Assembly: GCA_027604705.1 (NCBI GenBank)
Contig: JADHYV010000025.1
Coordinates: forward strand, 186,001-250,000
Length of the DNA: 64,000 nucleotides
Direction: 5' to 3'
Source: Allomyces arbusculus
Lineage: Eukaryota > Blastocladiomycota > Blastocladiomycetes > Blastocladiales > Blastocladiaceae
A program made the position numbers and the translations under genes. Below, one piece after another: positions 46,099 through 57,669 of this stretch (within the stretch, counting starts at the first letter, position 1; each line of letters opens with the position of its first letter). The notes under the pieces are model-generated. The model made no database searches and was not told the DNA's origin. It saw nothing but the letters and a program-made list of their open reading frames with translations.

Positions 46099-46898
46099 TC
46101 TTGACTGCGCATAAACTGGCGGGAGTGCGCGACATAGCAGCCGTCAGCGCGGCGGGCCGGTTGGAGCAGCGAGAGGCATGCTGTCGCGGTCCATTGCGGC
46201 AAGTCGAGGGTGCGCAAAGAGCGACTGGGTCGAGAAAATGGGAGCGGTACCGACGGCGAGCAGGCGGACAGCAATCGCTGAGGTTGCAAAGGACGGCCGC
46301 GAAAGAAAAGAACCAAGTCGCAGCCCACCACCGCACGCGCGTGATGTGCGTGACCGTGTCTGCGAGACACGCGAGTCAAATCATGATTTCACTGCCACCG
46401 CGCTTTTACGGTCCGGTTTGTCGTTGCGTCGGCCAGTTCTCCACCGCTTCGCTGCCGGCGCGCCGTCCCGGCCCATTTCTCTCGCTCGAAACCCCTCCTG
46501 ACTTGTCGCAAACGACGGCCGTGCGGCCGATCTCTTCCTGGCCCTTGAACCCGAAGCCGCCGCTCTACTTCGATTGTTACCGTGGACCCGGGCGGCACTC
46601 GACCTGCCGACCACGCGTTTTCGATCCCCTATCCACCCAACCGCCCCTTACTTCATCCAACCTGCGACGACGGCGCTCCTCTTGCCGCCGCCACCACCCG
46701 CCACCTGCCCGCCGTCGATCGCGCCGGCGCGAATAGACCAGTCGGGTCCCGCAGTCTCTCTTCTCCACGCCGCAGCATCGTCCCCGCGCCCTGCGACCCC
46801 CTCCGATTCGAATGCGCGCCGTGCGCCAACGATAGATCGCACGCGCACCCTACCACCAGCGATCTTTTCTTCCCGGCCAACCAACCGGCCAACCAACC
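46099..46898. promoter_or_regulatory. Divergent spacer between the coiled-coil gene and the Rho-kinase gene
   Basis: The 800 bp between opposite starts shows no exon with family features. The 200 bp before the kinase start are Pro/Arg-biased open frames in three phases, consistent with a GC-rich leader. Confidence 0.4.
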
Positions 46899-49800
46899 AT
46901 GCGCGTCCCAACTGCGGTCCCGGCCGCTGCCGCTGGCGGCACGCCGCCGGCCGTGTCCATGGAGGCGCGACAACGCAGCCTGCACGCGCGTGCGCTGCAA
47001 CGGCACGCAAGCCCCGCGGGCGACCCGCCAGACTTGTCGGTCGACGCGCTCGTCGACTCGGTCCTGGCCATCTACCACGACGTCAAGCAGACGGTCGGCG
47101 ATAACCCCAATTTTGCCAAATTTCTCAAGCGGTGTACGTTTATTGCCCGGCGCTGCGGGGTCTTGAGAGGACATGGGACGGTTGGATTGACGGTGTCGTT
47201 GCGCGGCCTAGTCGACCCGATCGTGGGCCAGTTGAACGGCTTGCGCATCAGCACCAACGACTTTGAGATCGTGCAAAAACTCGCGTCGGGCGCGTTTGGA
47301 ACGGTACGTTGCGGTTGGCGGCTATGGACCAGCGCGGAGCGTTCGCTAATCCTGCGTGTCTGGGTCCGACTTTCCAGGTCTCCCTCGTGCGCGGGCGTCA
47401 CGACGGGAAACTGTACGCACTAAAGGCGCTGAAAAAGAAGGAGGTCATGAAGCAGGAGGTCCGCTCCCCTTTCCTCCACCGCGTGTCCTCCGTCGTCGTC
47501 GCCTAACCACACCCTCCCGACCCATTAGAACGTCTTCTTCATGGAAGAACGCAACGTCATGGCCTTTGTCGACTCCAAGTGGATTACGCGGCTCTACGCG
47601 TCGTTCCAGGACGACCAGCATCTCTACTTGGTCATGGAGTACCTGCCCGGCGGCGACCTGATTTCGCTGCTCGACACTCGCGACGACAGCATCATTTCCG
47701 AGCCTGAGGCGCGGTTCTACATGGCCGAGCTGATCGTGGCCGTGGCCGAACTGCACCAGCGCCATTTCGCGCACCGCGACCTCAAGCCGCACAACATTCT
47801 GATCGACAAGTCCGGCCATATCAAGCTGGCCGATTTCGGGTCCTGCATCCAGGTGCCCGCTGACGGAAAAATCAAGTCGTCGACGTCGGTCGGCACGCCC
47901 GATTACGTTTCGCCAGAAGTGCTTGACGCGCAGAATGGACGCGGCAACGGGTACGGGATTGAGTGCGATTGGTGGTCGGTCGGAATCATTCTCTACGAGG
48001 TCTTGTGCGGCGACCCGCCGTTCTTGACGGACTCGTTGAGCGCGACCTACGCCAAGATTCAGAGGCACAAGGGGAATATCAAGTTCCCGGACGAAGTCGA
48101 TTTGTCGCCCGAAGTCAAGGACTTGATCAACCGGTACAATCTCGTCACTCGCTCCCGTTCTCGCTCCACACTCGCCACTGACCTCTTTTGCACACGCGTT
48201 TTAGCCTGCTCACGCCGCCCGAGACCCGGCTCGGCCGGAATGGCGTCGCGGAAATCCAGGCGCACCCGTGGTTTGCCGGGATCGACTGGACCCACGTCGA
48301 GGACCTGACGCCAACGTTTGTGCCCTCGCTCGCTTCCGACACCGACACGAGATACTTTTCGCCCGACGAAGGCGATGGGCCGTCGGGCGCCGAGAAGAGC
48401 GACGCGGCAACGCTCGCCCGCGGGGCTGCGCCGCAACGCGCGTTCATGGGGCACCACTTGCCGTTCATTGGGTACACGTACTTGCGGCCGTCGGGATCAA
48501 GCCAACAGCTCAACCAGGTCGCGGGTGCGGCCGAGGCGACGGCCACGTCGGCCGACGGAGCGGCTGCGGTGGCGGCGGGGAAAGTGGCCGCGCTCGAGAC
48601 GCAGCTGGCGGCGGAAAAGACCAAGGCCGCGATCGTGCCGACGCTGGAAGCCCGGATCAAGGAGCTCGACGCGCAGTTGGTCGAGGAAAAGTCGCGCGGG
48701 ACCACGAAGTCCGCCGGGCTCGAGGCGCAGATCAAGCAGCTCGAGACGCAGCTCGCTGACGCCAAGAGCCGGTACGACACGCAACTTGGCGATACCAAGG
48801 CCCGGCACGACGCGCAGCTCGCCGATGCAGTCGCGGCCGTGCAGGCCAAGCTCGAATTGGCTACGGCCGCCGCCGAGCAGGACACGCAGCGTGCTAAGGC
48901 CAACGCCGACAAGCTCGCGCAGGACCTGGCCGCGGCCCGCCGCGCCGTGCAGGATACGGCCGACGATTGGAGTAAGCGGTACGATGCGCTGAATGCGGCC
49001 AAGGTCAAGGCCGACGCGGCCGCGGTCGCAGCACAGGACTCGGCCGCCCGGCGCGCCGCGAAGCTGGACGCGGATCTGGCCGAGGCGCGCGCGAATGTCG
49101 CGCGGCTGACAGCGCAGGCGGCCGAGACGGAGGTCGTCGTCAAGGGTCTGCGCGAGGCTGTCGCTGAGCGCGACCGGAACCTGGCGCGGCAAAAGACGGA
49201 AATGACGCACAAGGACGAGGATTTGGCCAAGATGCGCAAGGAGCAGACGTTGATCGAGATTGCGGCACGCGGTAAGTCGGAGCAGGCGGGCGTGCAGGCG
49301 ACCCAGCTCGGCCAGGAACTGTCGCACGTCAAGGAGGAACTCAAGGTCGAGCGTGAGCGCAAACAAAAGGCCGAGACGGCGCTTGCCGAGGCGACGCTCG
49401 GGATCCAGCAGTTGTCGGAGCAGGTCGAGGCCGCGGCGGCGCAGATTGCCGCGCTCAACACGACGGTCGCGGGAAAAGACGCGGAGATTGCCGCGCTCAA
49501 GGCGCAGGTCGACGAGGCCACCAACGAGCTCGAGGTCGCCAAGGAGCAGGCAGCGGTCAAGAGTGCCGAGGTCGCGCAGCTTACAGACCGCACGGTGCAG
49601 CTCGAGACGGATCGTCGCGCTGCGCAGGACGAGCGCGATTCGGTCGCGCACAAGCTCGCCGAGACCGACAAGGCCCTGGGAGACCTTCAGGCCGTGCACG
49701 ACCGGACCCAGATGCAGCTCGCCGACGCGCACGCCAAGGTGGACGAGCTCACAGCCGTTCAGCAACAGCGCGAGCTCACGTGCAGGACGCACCTGGCCGA

Positions 49801-52059
49801 CTTGGCCGCGATGGGCCACGCCAAGCATGTGCTCGACCATGACCTGGCGCAGCTCGTCGCCGAGAAGGCCACGCTGGAAAAGAACATTGACGGCTTGAAC
49901 GCGAAGCTTTCAGCAGCCGAACTCGCCGCAAACGAGAAACGGGGCGGCGGCTTCTTTGGAATGAAGTCGGGGAAGCGCGGGGAGAAGATGCAGCAGGAGC
50001 TCGTCAACGCGGAAAACCGGTGCGCCGAGTTGGAAGCGGAACTCGTGAAATTGCGCAAGCAGCTCGCTGACGTGATGGGCCAGTCGGTTGATGAGGTCAT
50101 GGCAATTGGGTCGGCGCACGCCGGCAGTGGCACGTCGCGGGCGACCTCGACGCACTCGGGGCTCGGTGTGGTCGGCCCTCATCCGACGGAGACCATTGCC
50201 GAGGATGACCGGCGCAATGGCCGGGGGTTTATGGCTCGACGAATGACCAGGGTAGGCAAGAAGCCGCTGTCGTCGAAAATACCGCTCGAGTCAGTCGGCG
50301 AGGGCGAGACGCCGCCCCTCACGTTCGGGTTCCTCAAGGTGTACCTGAAGTCGGGCAAAAGCAAGTTGGATTGGAAGAGATCGGATTGGGCCGAGAAGTA
50401 CGTCGTTGTGCAGGGCGGCAAGGTGTTCATGGCCGACAGCAAGGAGCATGCCGACGACCTGGCCAAGAATGGCACGCAGCTCGTCGACCTGACGCTCGAC
50501 TTTGTCGCGATTGCGGGCCTCGATGGGATTGCTGAGCTGCAAAAGGTCAAGGCGAAGGAGAACTTGTGTGTTTTCAAGGTCCAGACCATGAGCCGCACGC
50601 GCCCGGTGACCGAGTCCGCGACCGGCGGCGGCACCTCGAGCCCGTCGACACTCGGTAAGGGCGTCTCGATGCCGTCCATGTCGAGCATGTCGGGTGCACC
50701 GGCATCGCCCACGCTGCCGGCGGCGATCGGGTCAGATGGAAGCGGTGGCGGCATGTCGGTTTCTGCTTTACCACCGGCCGCTGACACGACGGCCCTCGAG
50801 GCCAAACTCAAGGACACGCATGCGCGAATCGCCGTCGAGACGACTTTTATCCAGGTCCATCAACGGATGGGAGGCATGCACAAGGCCGAGGGCAAGGTCG
50901 GGGTCGACAAGGCCAATGCTGCGTCCAAGGAGCGGCTGCGGATCTTGGAGGTCGAATTGCAGCAGATGCTCGCGCAGCAGCAGGCGCAGATGCCTGTGCA
51001 GGAGCTGCTGCAGCGACCGCAATCAGTGCCGCTGTCGCTGTCGATTCCGCAACTCTCGGATTCGCCGTCGACGCCCGATTCCCCGTGCACTCCCATGCCG
51101 CCACCCGAAATGCCGGCTCGCACGCTTCCCGGCGGCCCGCCTCCGCGCGACGAGCCTCCATTGGCATCATCGTCGTCTTCGTCCACTCGCCGGCTCGGCC
51201 CGGCCGCGGGGGGTCCAGCGCCGAGGCCACAATCCATTTGCATCGGGACGAGTAATGCAGCTCTTGTTCCCGACACGGTACGGAGGACAAGGACCTCATC
51301 TGAGGCCGCCGACATGCCGATCCCGCCGACACCAAGCACGCCGATGTCGCTGTCGCCAAGCACGCCGTTCGCGCTCTCGGGCTCGCCATCAAGCACAAAG
51401 GTCATCATTGGTGGCATCGATTACGACCACGTGGCTGGGCACTACTTCAAGAGTGATACGCTCGACATGTCGACGAACTGTCGCTCCTGCTATGAGTTCA
51501 TCGAGTTTAACCCCAAGGGCAAAGACTCCGAGAAATTGAAAGTCAAGTCGTGCGTGAGTGCGTAATCAGTTTCCGACCGTTCCCCTCGCGCGGTTCCCCT
51601 CGCGCCGTTCCCCTCGCGCGGTTCCCCTCGCGCCGTTCCCCTCGCGCCGTTCCCCTCGCTCCGTTGGTGCCGTGATCTCACTTTCAGTTCGTCTCTCTTG
51701 TTTCTTTCCTAGTGTGCGATTACCACGTGCACCCGGGGTGCTTCGAGCGCACGCGCAACGACCCGTTCTTATTGCCGTGCGACGCAGTCCGCGCCCTCAA
51801 GTCAACGGGGGCAACGACGGTAATGTTCATGGCCGCGTCGGCCGAGAACAAGCGCGAATGGATCAAGACGTTTGAGTGGTGCCGCCGGCAACACTTGCGA
51901 GCGCTGGCCAAGAAGCAGACGGCGTCCTACGTCTCGGCCGACAACATGTCAGCGACGTCACACGGGTTTGACGTGTCGCATTCCGGATCCGAACAGCACT
52001 TGGCATCAATTCGTGGGTCCGCGACCGGATCCGTGCGCGGGTCGACGGCCGGGGTATGA
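46899..52059 (+). CDS. Rho-associated (ROCK-type) AGC kinase with coiled coil and split PH/C1 module
   Basis: Six exons (46899-47133, 47212-47303, 47378-47458, 47529-48133, 48205-51557, 51713-52059) close in phase to 1570 residues. The N-terminal helix NFAKFLKRFVDPIVGQLNGL precedes an AGC kinase: loop LASGAFGTV, K124 in YALKALKK, catalytic H218-RD220-LKPHN, D238-FG, VGTPDYVSPE. The AGC tail has TPPETRLGRNGVAEIQAHPW and LPFIGYTYLRP. About residues 445-960 are coiled coil. A first PH half (about 1043-1131) is followed by a 280-residue Ser/Pro linker. Then comes a C1 domain (HYFKSDTLDMSTNCRSC, CVMCDYHVHPGC) and the second PH half ATTVMFMAASAENKREWIKT. A PH domain interrupted by C1 is the hallmark of ROCK, the RhoA effector controlling actomyosin. 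The first Gly of the Gly loop is Ala. Confidence 0.93.
51578..51661. repeat. 14-bp minisatellite, six units, in the last kinase intron
   Basis: Six consecutive copies of (C/G)GTTCCCCTCGCGC (the last with CTC) fill more than half of the 155-bp intron between the C1-domain exons. Units alternate between C and G at the first base. Confidence 0.9.
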
Positions 52060-52733
52060 GTGAGGACTCGTGCGCGATGAGTGGGGTAGTGGACTTGGAT
52101 GGGGAACGCGTGCGCGATCAAATTGGACTGTAGGGTGGAGGATCAAACATATTGCCTCGAGTTTTCATTCGGGGGGACTTGGCCACGCCGAAAAGAGCAC
52201 AACGTGAGCGCCGCAGCTGCCGGAGGAGGCCAGGGAAGGGCCCCTTCAGCAGTTAATATCTCTTACGTTTCGTCTGGCAGGAATCAACGATTCAAGATCC
52301 TGCAACGACGCACTTTCTATCGTCCAGCATCGGCTGTCTCGACCCACACCATTCCAACGTCGCGCGGGAGAGATCAATCGATGTTCGACGAAAATGAGAC
52401 GAATTCCAACTGGCCTCCTCGCCTCAATTGGTTGATCTGGTCGGAGCAATCTATCCACAGCGGGAAAAGTGCACCTTCCCCCTGCATTGTTCATATTTCT
52501 GATGCATCATCCGGCAAGGATTGTCGATCCCAGTTTCTGGAACGAAGCGCTCGTTTTCTATCGGCCGGCGAAGGCTACTGTAGCTCTCAATATCAATGGG
52601 GTGTGGGCAACGGGTGCCTGAACAAATGTGAGATTGCTTGCCTTAACGGGCCAAAATTCGAATAACTCGCCTCCCAAAATTCAATTAAACTATTCACTCC
52701 CACGCCCACCCCGCTCCACCGACGCCCAATCAC
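52060..52733. repeat. Intergenic with a diverged two-copy direct repeat
   Basis: Bases about 52221-52335 and 52452-52585 share order and spacing of words (atatttct/atatctct, tctggca/tccggca, ttctatcg-cc-gc), at an estimated 60% identity. The stretch is less GC-rich than its flanks. An open plus-strand frame runs through both copies but has no family features. Confidence 0.4.
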
Positions 52734-54370
52734 TCACTCGTTGTCCTTGCGCACGAGCCCTGCGTCCACGACTTTACGCTCGACCGCCTCCCAGACGGCG
52801 CGCCAATACCCGTCTGGGTACGGCTCGGCAAACTCGGATTCGGTCGGCGGGTGCATCCAGTAATTGAGCGCGATATGCACGTCCGAGTCATCGCCTGAAT
52901 ACGACGTGACCTCGTGGAACCACGACGCCGGCAGGTAGAGCATATCGCCTGGATCGAGCGCGCAAGTCACGCGCCGCGCAAGTGCGAGCCGCTGCTCGTG
53001 GTTAGCATTAGCCGTGGTCGCGGTTAGGTCGTCGCTCGGGTGTAGTGCCGAGACGGGGATGCGGCTGAAACTCGGCGGTTCCGAGGGGGTGGAGTCGGCG
53101 TCGGCGGCGGGCGGCTTGGCCTCGGCGGGCCGCGGGCGCTTCTTGGACGATTTCGAAGACTTGAAGAACTGGTCGGCCGTTTCCTCATCTTCCTCGTCGT
53201 CGAGATCGTCGGCATCAAAGCCATCCTCGCCGCCAAAATCGAGGTCGTCCTCAGCGTACTCGAGCATCGCGTCCATGGCCTCCTCGAGCCTTGCCGTCGC
53301 CGCTTCCCACTCGTCCCCGTCCTTGACCCCTTGGGCCTCGAGCACGTCCACCTTCGCCTGCGCGTCTTCGACGGCCCACCGCGCGACATCCGCCGGGAAC
53401 GCCCCGTCGTCGCGCACGCCGTCCTCGTACACGATCAGCCCGTTGCGCGCGACGCGTTTCACGGTACCGTACAAATCCATGTACTTAGCGTCGGCCGGCG
53501 AGAAGAGCGTGAACCGTTTGCGGCCCTGCACGAGCACGTACAGATTGTCGGCGAAATCGTGGTGCAGGCCCGACGACGCGCCGCGTGGGGCGTTGCCGAT
53601 CCACAGGTTCAGTTGTTGCGGGACGAGCGTCGAGAAGTAGGACGGGATTAGGGGGATGTCGCGCAGGAGCGGTGGGAGAGGCGGCGGGAAGACGTCGGCG
53701 ATGCGCGCGGTCGTCGCGGCTGACCCGGGCGCGACGGTCGCGTCGAGGTCATCATCCTCGTCGTCGTCAGTGTCGGTCTTGCCGGATTCCTCGGCGGTCG
53801 CCTCGTCCTCGAGCAACTTGTACTGCGTCGTCAGGTACAGGTTGGGCGAGGTCGGGATGCGCGCAAGAAACTCGGTAAACGTGGTGGGCTGCCGCTCCTT
53901 GCTCGTGCCAAACGTGCCTATCACCCGCAACACAAATCAGCACCCGTCCACTCTCCACCCCGCGCGTGCTACGAATACCCACCAGCGGCCCCCTTCTCCT
54001 CGACCAAAATGCGCTGCGCGCCCGCGACTTGCGCGAGGTACGCCAAATCCCGCCACTTGGCGCGCGTCGCATCGCCGAGCACCGACGTATCGCCCGTGAT
54101 GATGCACGGCCGCCGCTTAGCAATGTACTCGGTGAAAAATGTCTGGGGCGTGAGCGAGCTCGCGGAAACGCGCGGCACTTGCCACCCCGGAGAAGACGGA
54201 TGAAACCCGGCGTACTGGCTCGGGATCGACGGGATGGGCAGTTTTGGCTTGCGCGCGAGCTTGGGTTTCTTTGCTGGGTGCGTCGTGGAGGGAGGAGGTG
54301 CGACCGAGCCGGATGCGGCCGCGGCCGCCTTTTTGTTGCGGCCCGGCTTGCTCTTCTTGGTGCGCGCCAT
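52734..54370 (-). CDS. JmjC/cupin-8 dioxygenase-like protein
   Basis: Exons 54370-53983 and 53917-52734 (donor GTGGGT, phase closes) give 523 residues. After a basic, Lys-rich N-terminus (MARTKKSKPGRNKKAAAAA) comes the lead-in VSASSLTPQTFFTEYIAKRR and the cupin barrel: LNLWIGNAPRGASSGLHHDF with the iron-binding H-x-D, then ADNLYVLVQGRKRFTLFSP. After an acidic insert of some 130 residues the barrel closes with LDPGDMLYLPASWFHEVTSY and SDVHIALNYWMHPPTE, where the distal His ligand lies. Such 2-oxoglutarate oxygenases hydroxylate or demethylate proteins; the substrate cannot be told. The basic start suggests nuclear location. Confidence 0.85.
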
Positions 54371-55284
54371 GGTTGCGCGTGGGTTGCGGGCAATGGTCGC
54401 CGTCGATGGCAAGATGTGCAGTCCGCTGCCATGTCGAAAGCGACCAAGTTCAAGTTGTGAGGTTCAAGTCACAGTCACATGCCACTGTTGGCTTGCACGA
54501 TGTTGCCCGTTTCAATGTCCTTGCTGACTTGGGCCAGAAAGCAGCCCTCTCTCCGCACACGCCGATTATCAACATGGTCCGTTTGGCCACCACCAATATT
54601 CTCGCAGCAACAGCAGCGGCAGCAGCAGAAACGACGGCACCGACCGCGTAAACAACCACATCCCCGACGACGTCCCCCGCGCGGCCTCGGCTCGCTGCAC
54701 GACCCTACGCACCGCGCCGTGCGAACGGATGGACGAGCGTGACCACCCCCTGCACCAAGCCGTGTTCCGGGCGTCTGTCCTGAATTTACGGCCCAACAAC
54801 ATCTCGATGTGTGGAACTCTGCCGGACGGTTGTTTGAGCGATTTGCGGCTGCGTGACGGGCGGGAGCGCGGAGCTACGACGTGGTGCCGTGCTCGAAGTG
54901 ATGCCGACGTGACGCCCTACGCACTTTCCCGTCACGCTGCTGTTCTCCTCAGTGACCAACGACGCCCGACGGTGCTCTGGGACGGTGGAGTCATTACCCA
55001 GCAGTTCTTGCCGGGGTCGATTGGCGCGGATTGGGGATGGCAGAACTGCCGTCACTTGCTCGAGACGACCGTTAGGGCGTTGCCAAACCGAATCCCCTCA
55101 TTTTGGCTCGATTCTGAATTGAGTCGCGGTCACAGTCGCTCGGGATAGCCGTCTCGTGGACCGTTTTGCTGCTGCTGCCGCCCCTGCTGTTGCTGTGTTG
55201 CGGTTTCCCTCGCCATGCCCATTCTTTTTGCCCTTTCTGGTGCCGTTCGCTGACTCGAGCTCCGCTGATTTTGCTTTTCTCCAG
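54371..55284. other. Spacer between JmjC gene and eS25; must contain the first eS25 exon
   Basis: The start codon of eS25 should lie here, but I found no ATG exon joining in phase with a Lys/Ala-rich N-terminus. An Ala-rich stretch at 55165-55200 is a weak candidate for part of it. Confidence 0.3.
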
Positions 55285-55632
55285 GCCATCGCTAAGAAGA
55301 AGAAGTGGTCGAAGGGTAAGGTCAAGGACAAGGCCAACAACGCCGTGACCCTTGACAAGGCTACCTACGACAAGATCTACAAGGGTGCGTCCTTGCCTAC
55401 TCTCTTCCTTCACAGCTCGACCTGCTCCTGACTGTCATTTTCTTAAACAGAGGTGCCCACGTACCGCCTGATCACCCCGTCGGTTGTCGTTGACCGCATG
55501 CGCATCTCGGGCTCGCTCGCCCGCGTTGCTCTGCGCGAGCTCGAGTCGAAGGGCCTGATCAAGCTCGTTTCGGCGCACGCGTCGCAGCTCATCTACACGC
55601 GCGCGACGATCGGTGCTGACGCGACCGCCTAA
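55285..55632 (+). CDS. RPS25: 40S ribosomal protein eS25, 5' exon not found
   Basis: Exons 55285-55384 and 55451-55632 (donor GTGCGT, acceptor CAG, phase closes) encode [20 protein letters not shown], then [53 protein letters not shown] and a C-terminus with [15 protein letters not shown]. This is eS25 over nearly its full winged-helix domain. Only the N-terminal 20 or so residues, usually Lys/Ala-rich, are missing because the first exon could not be located. eS25 sits at the head of the small subunit and matters for IRES and non-AUG initiation. Confidence 0.93.
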
Positions 55633-56105
55633 ATCCTCTGACGATGGAAGTGTCGCGGGCCGTGGATTTGTGAATAACAACACTGCGGTTCTGAACCATT
55701 TTTAATTGCTTGTGATCGACAGCGGGAGGTAGCTTTGTTCCCTTGGCGCTTGATGAGCGAGCTCGGCCGCTCTCTGTCAACGTGAGCGACGCGATCGCCG
55801 CACTGATGGACAAAACAGTCAACGACTCTCAATGACCCCTCGTCGTGCGCGAGCCGATGCCAGAGGGCCGTTCGACATGCTGTTCTGCGTTCGCTCTGGT
55901 CCGCCCTTCCCATTTTCTTCGATTTGGCGCCAGGAAATACAAATCAAGTCGAGTCGACAACGATTGCGATTTGCGATGCGCCAAACGTCCCTCCATCTCA
56001 CCGGTGCTCAGGACCAACCATTCACCTCGACCACCACCGCAATTCCCGCTGCGCGACTACCCGCAATCCATCTGCGCGGAGACCCCCGTACCGCACACGA
56101 CGACC
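55633..56105. other. Spacer upstream of the first two-TM gene
   Basis: The plus-strand frame stays open from about 55857 into the next gene without domain features; I treat it as leader. No other signal is seen. Confidence 0.4.
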
Positions 56106-57131
56106 ATGGTGACCGACAACACGCCCGCGCCGTTCCAATCCCGGCCCGAATCCGACCACGACAGCGACCACGGCCGCGACCACGACCCGGCCAACTCGAC
56201 CATCGACCAATTCTTTGATGACAGTCCCGCGAGCCCAAGCAACGCTGCACCCTCGTCGTCCTTCACCTCGTCCACGCTCGCCTCCCCGTCCCGCACGTCC
56301 AGCTTTACGCGCCGCCCGCGCCTGCGGCCACGCGCGACCCCGAAACGCAGCGTCATCCACGAATGGCCGCGCGGTAGCCCGTTGACCCCGCCCTCGCGAC
56401 AACCGGACTTCACGCACGTGCCGCCGACGCCAGCCTTCGGCGCACCGCCGACCCCGGTCCCGGTCCCAGTGCAGTACGGGTACCAGACCGTGATGCAGTA
56501 CCGGATGCCGCGCGTGCCCGTGCGCACGCCATTATCGGCGTACGGCGATTTCGAGGATGACGACGACGAGAACGAGGACGTCGATGACCGGGGCTCGGTC
56601 GTCACAGATACACCCGTGCCCGTCGCTGGCGGAATGCGGCACGCGTCGTGGCTCCGCGGCGGCGGGCGGCCGAACCGGCCGAAACGGCGCGACCCGACGG
56701 CCACGACGCGCGACAGAGTGCGCGCATTACCAAGGAGGTCTGAGACGGTCGTGGTGTGGGCCCAGCGAATGCTCCTGTGGACGTGGGCGCTCGTCCGTGT
56801 CGCGGCGGTCCTGTTACTTGCGATAATCGCATGGCAGATTTATTATGTCGTGGTTCAGGAACGCGCGCGGCGACCGACGGCGGGGTGGACGGCCAAGATG
56901 ATCGCGTCGGCGGCACCTGTGGGCGGGGACGAGGATGTGGCGAGCGCGGTGCTTGCGACGGTGGGCGAGTGGAACGCGACGGCTCAGGTCGCGCTGGATG
57001 TGGTCGTGGAAATGGTGGGGCTGCTGTCGGGCCGCGCCAAAGTGGCGCTGGCGCTGGTCGTGGCGGTGGCCGTGGTGCCGGTGCCGAGGATCGGCGAGGG
57101 GCTGTGCGGCAGACGGCGGCATGTCGGGTGA
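56106..57131 (+). CDS. Two-TM protein, possible Brl1/Brr6 relative without the cysteine motif
   Basis: A single exon gives 341 residues. Residues 1-200 are disordered with Pro/Ser/Thr-Pro motifs (VPPTPAFGAPPTPVPVPVQY) and an acidic patch (DFEDDDDENEDVDDRG). A TM helix, WALVRVAAVLLLAIIAWQIY, then a short lumen-like segment of about 60 residues and a second TM, KVALALVVAVAVVPV, follow. The layout, length of the loop and the phrase LRPRATP are shared with the neighbouring Brl1-like protein, but the four conserved cysteines are absent. It may be a diverged tandem paralogue or an unrelated two-TM protein. The first clear ATG with a low-complexity start was chosen. Confidence 0.6.
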   Translation: MVTDNTPAPFQSRPESDHDSDHGRDHDPANSTIDQFFDDSPASPSNAAPSSSFTSSTLASPSRTSSFTRRPRLRPRATPKRSVIHEWPRGSPLTPPSRQPDFTHVPPTPAFGAPPTPVPVPVQYGYQTVMQYRMPRVPVRTPLSAYGDFEDDDDENEDVDDRGSVVTDTPVPVAGGMRHASWLRGGGRPNRPKRRDPTATTRDRVRALPRRSETVVVWAQRMLLWTWALVRVAAVLLLAIIAWQIYYVVVQERARRPTAGWTAKMIASAAPVGGDEDVASAVLATVGEWNATAQVALDVVVEMVGLLSGRAKVALALVVAVAVVPVPRIGEGLCGRRRHVG

Positions 57132-57669
57132 ATGGAATGGGTCGCATGGGGTCGCAGCGAGGCGCGGCGTGGTGGTGGTGAATGGGCGCGGCAGGTACAC
57201 GATGCAAATCAGGTCAGGATCGCGTTGCTCGAGCACATTGGAGTGGGCAGGTCGCCCTCGTCGGGAAACCGGCCAGCGACGCGGCGCAACGCACGGCGCG
57301 TGCGCGGGAAGCGCGAGGCAGACGCAAATTGCCTCGCGCCCCTTGCACGCGACTTGCGCGTGAAGAGCACGGCCGGTCTCACCGCACGCCAGCTCACGCG
57401 ACGGTCTTCGTTCCTTCGCTCCGCTCTCCTCGACCACCAAAAGCGACGGCATCTAATTGCCACGACGGACGACGACCACGGCCACGCCGCCCACGACGAG
57501 CCCTCTCCCGCGACGGCACTTTCTGCACTGCTCTCGTGCGCCGCCACCGCGTCCGTCCGTCCGCGCAACCGCCGTTTCCGTCCATTCCCGGCCCAGTTCT
57601 GCACTTCCTCCAGCCCTGCCGTCTGCCCCCCCCCCCCCCCCCCCTCGAACCCCATTTACTTTGCCTAAG
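57132..57669. other. Spacer between the two two-TM genes, with a 17-base poly-C run
   Basis: No exon is recognised. A poly-C run at about 57628-57644 lies some 25 bp before the start codon of the Brl1-like gene. Confidence 0.5.

Noticed and set aside
48145-49840. Overlapping minus-strand frames of about 450-510 codons (Ser/Ala-rich and Leu/Arg-rich)
   Set aside because: They mirror the coiled-coil coding region of the Rho kinase; repeats there give long antisense frames.
54574-54651. 25-codon frame with Ala run (MVRLATTNILAAT...) as possible first exon of eS25
   Set aside because: It ends in a stop without a donor in the right phase and lacks the Lys-rich N-terminus of eS25.
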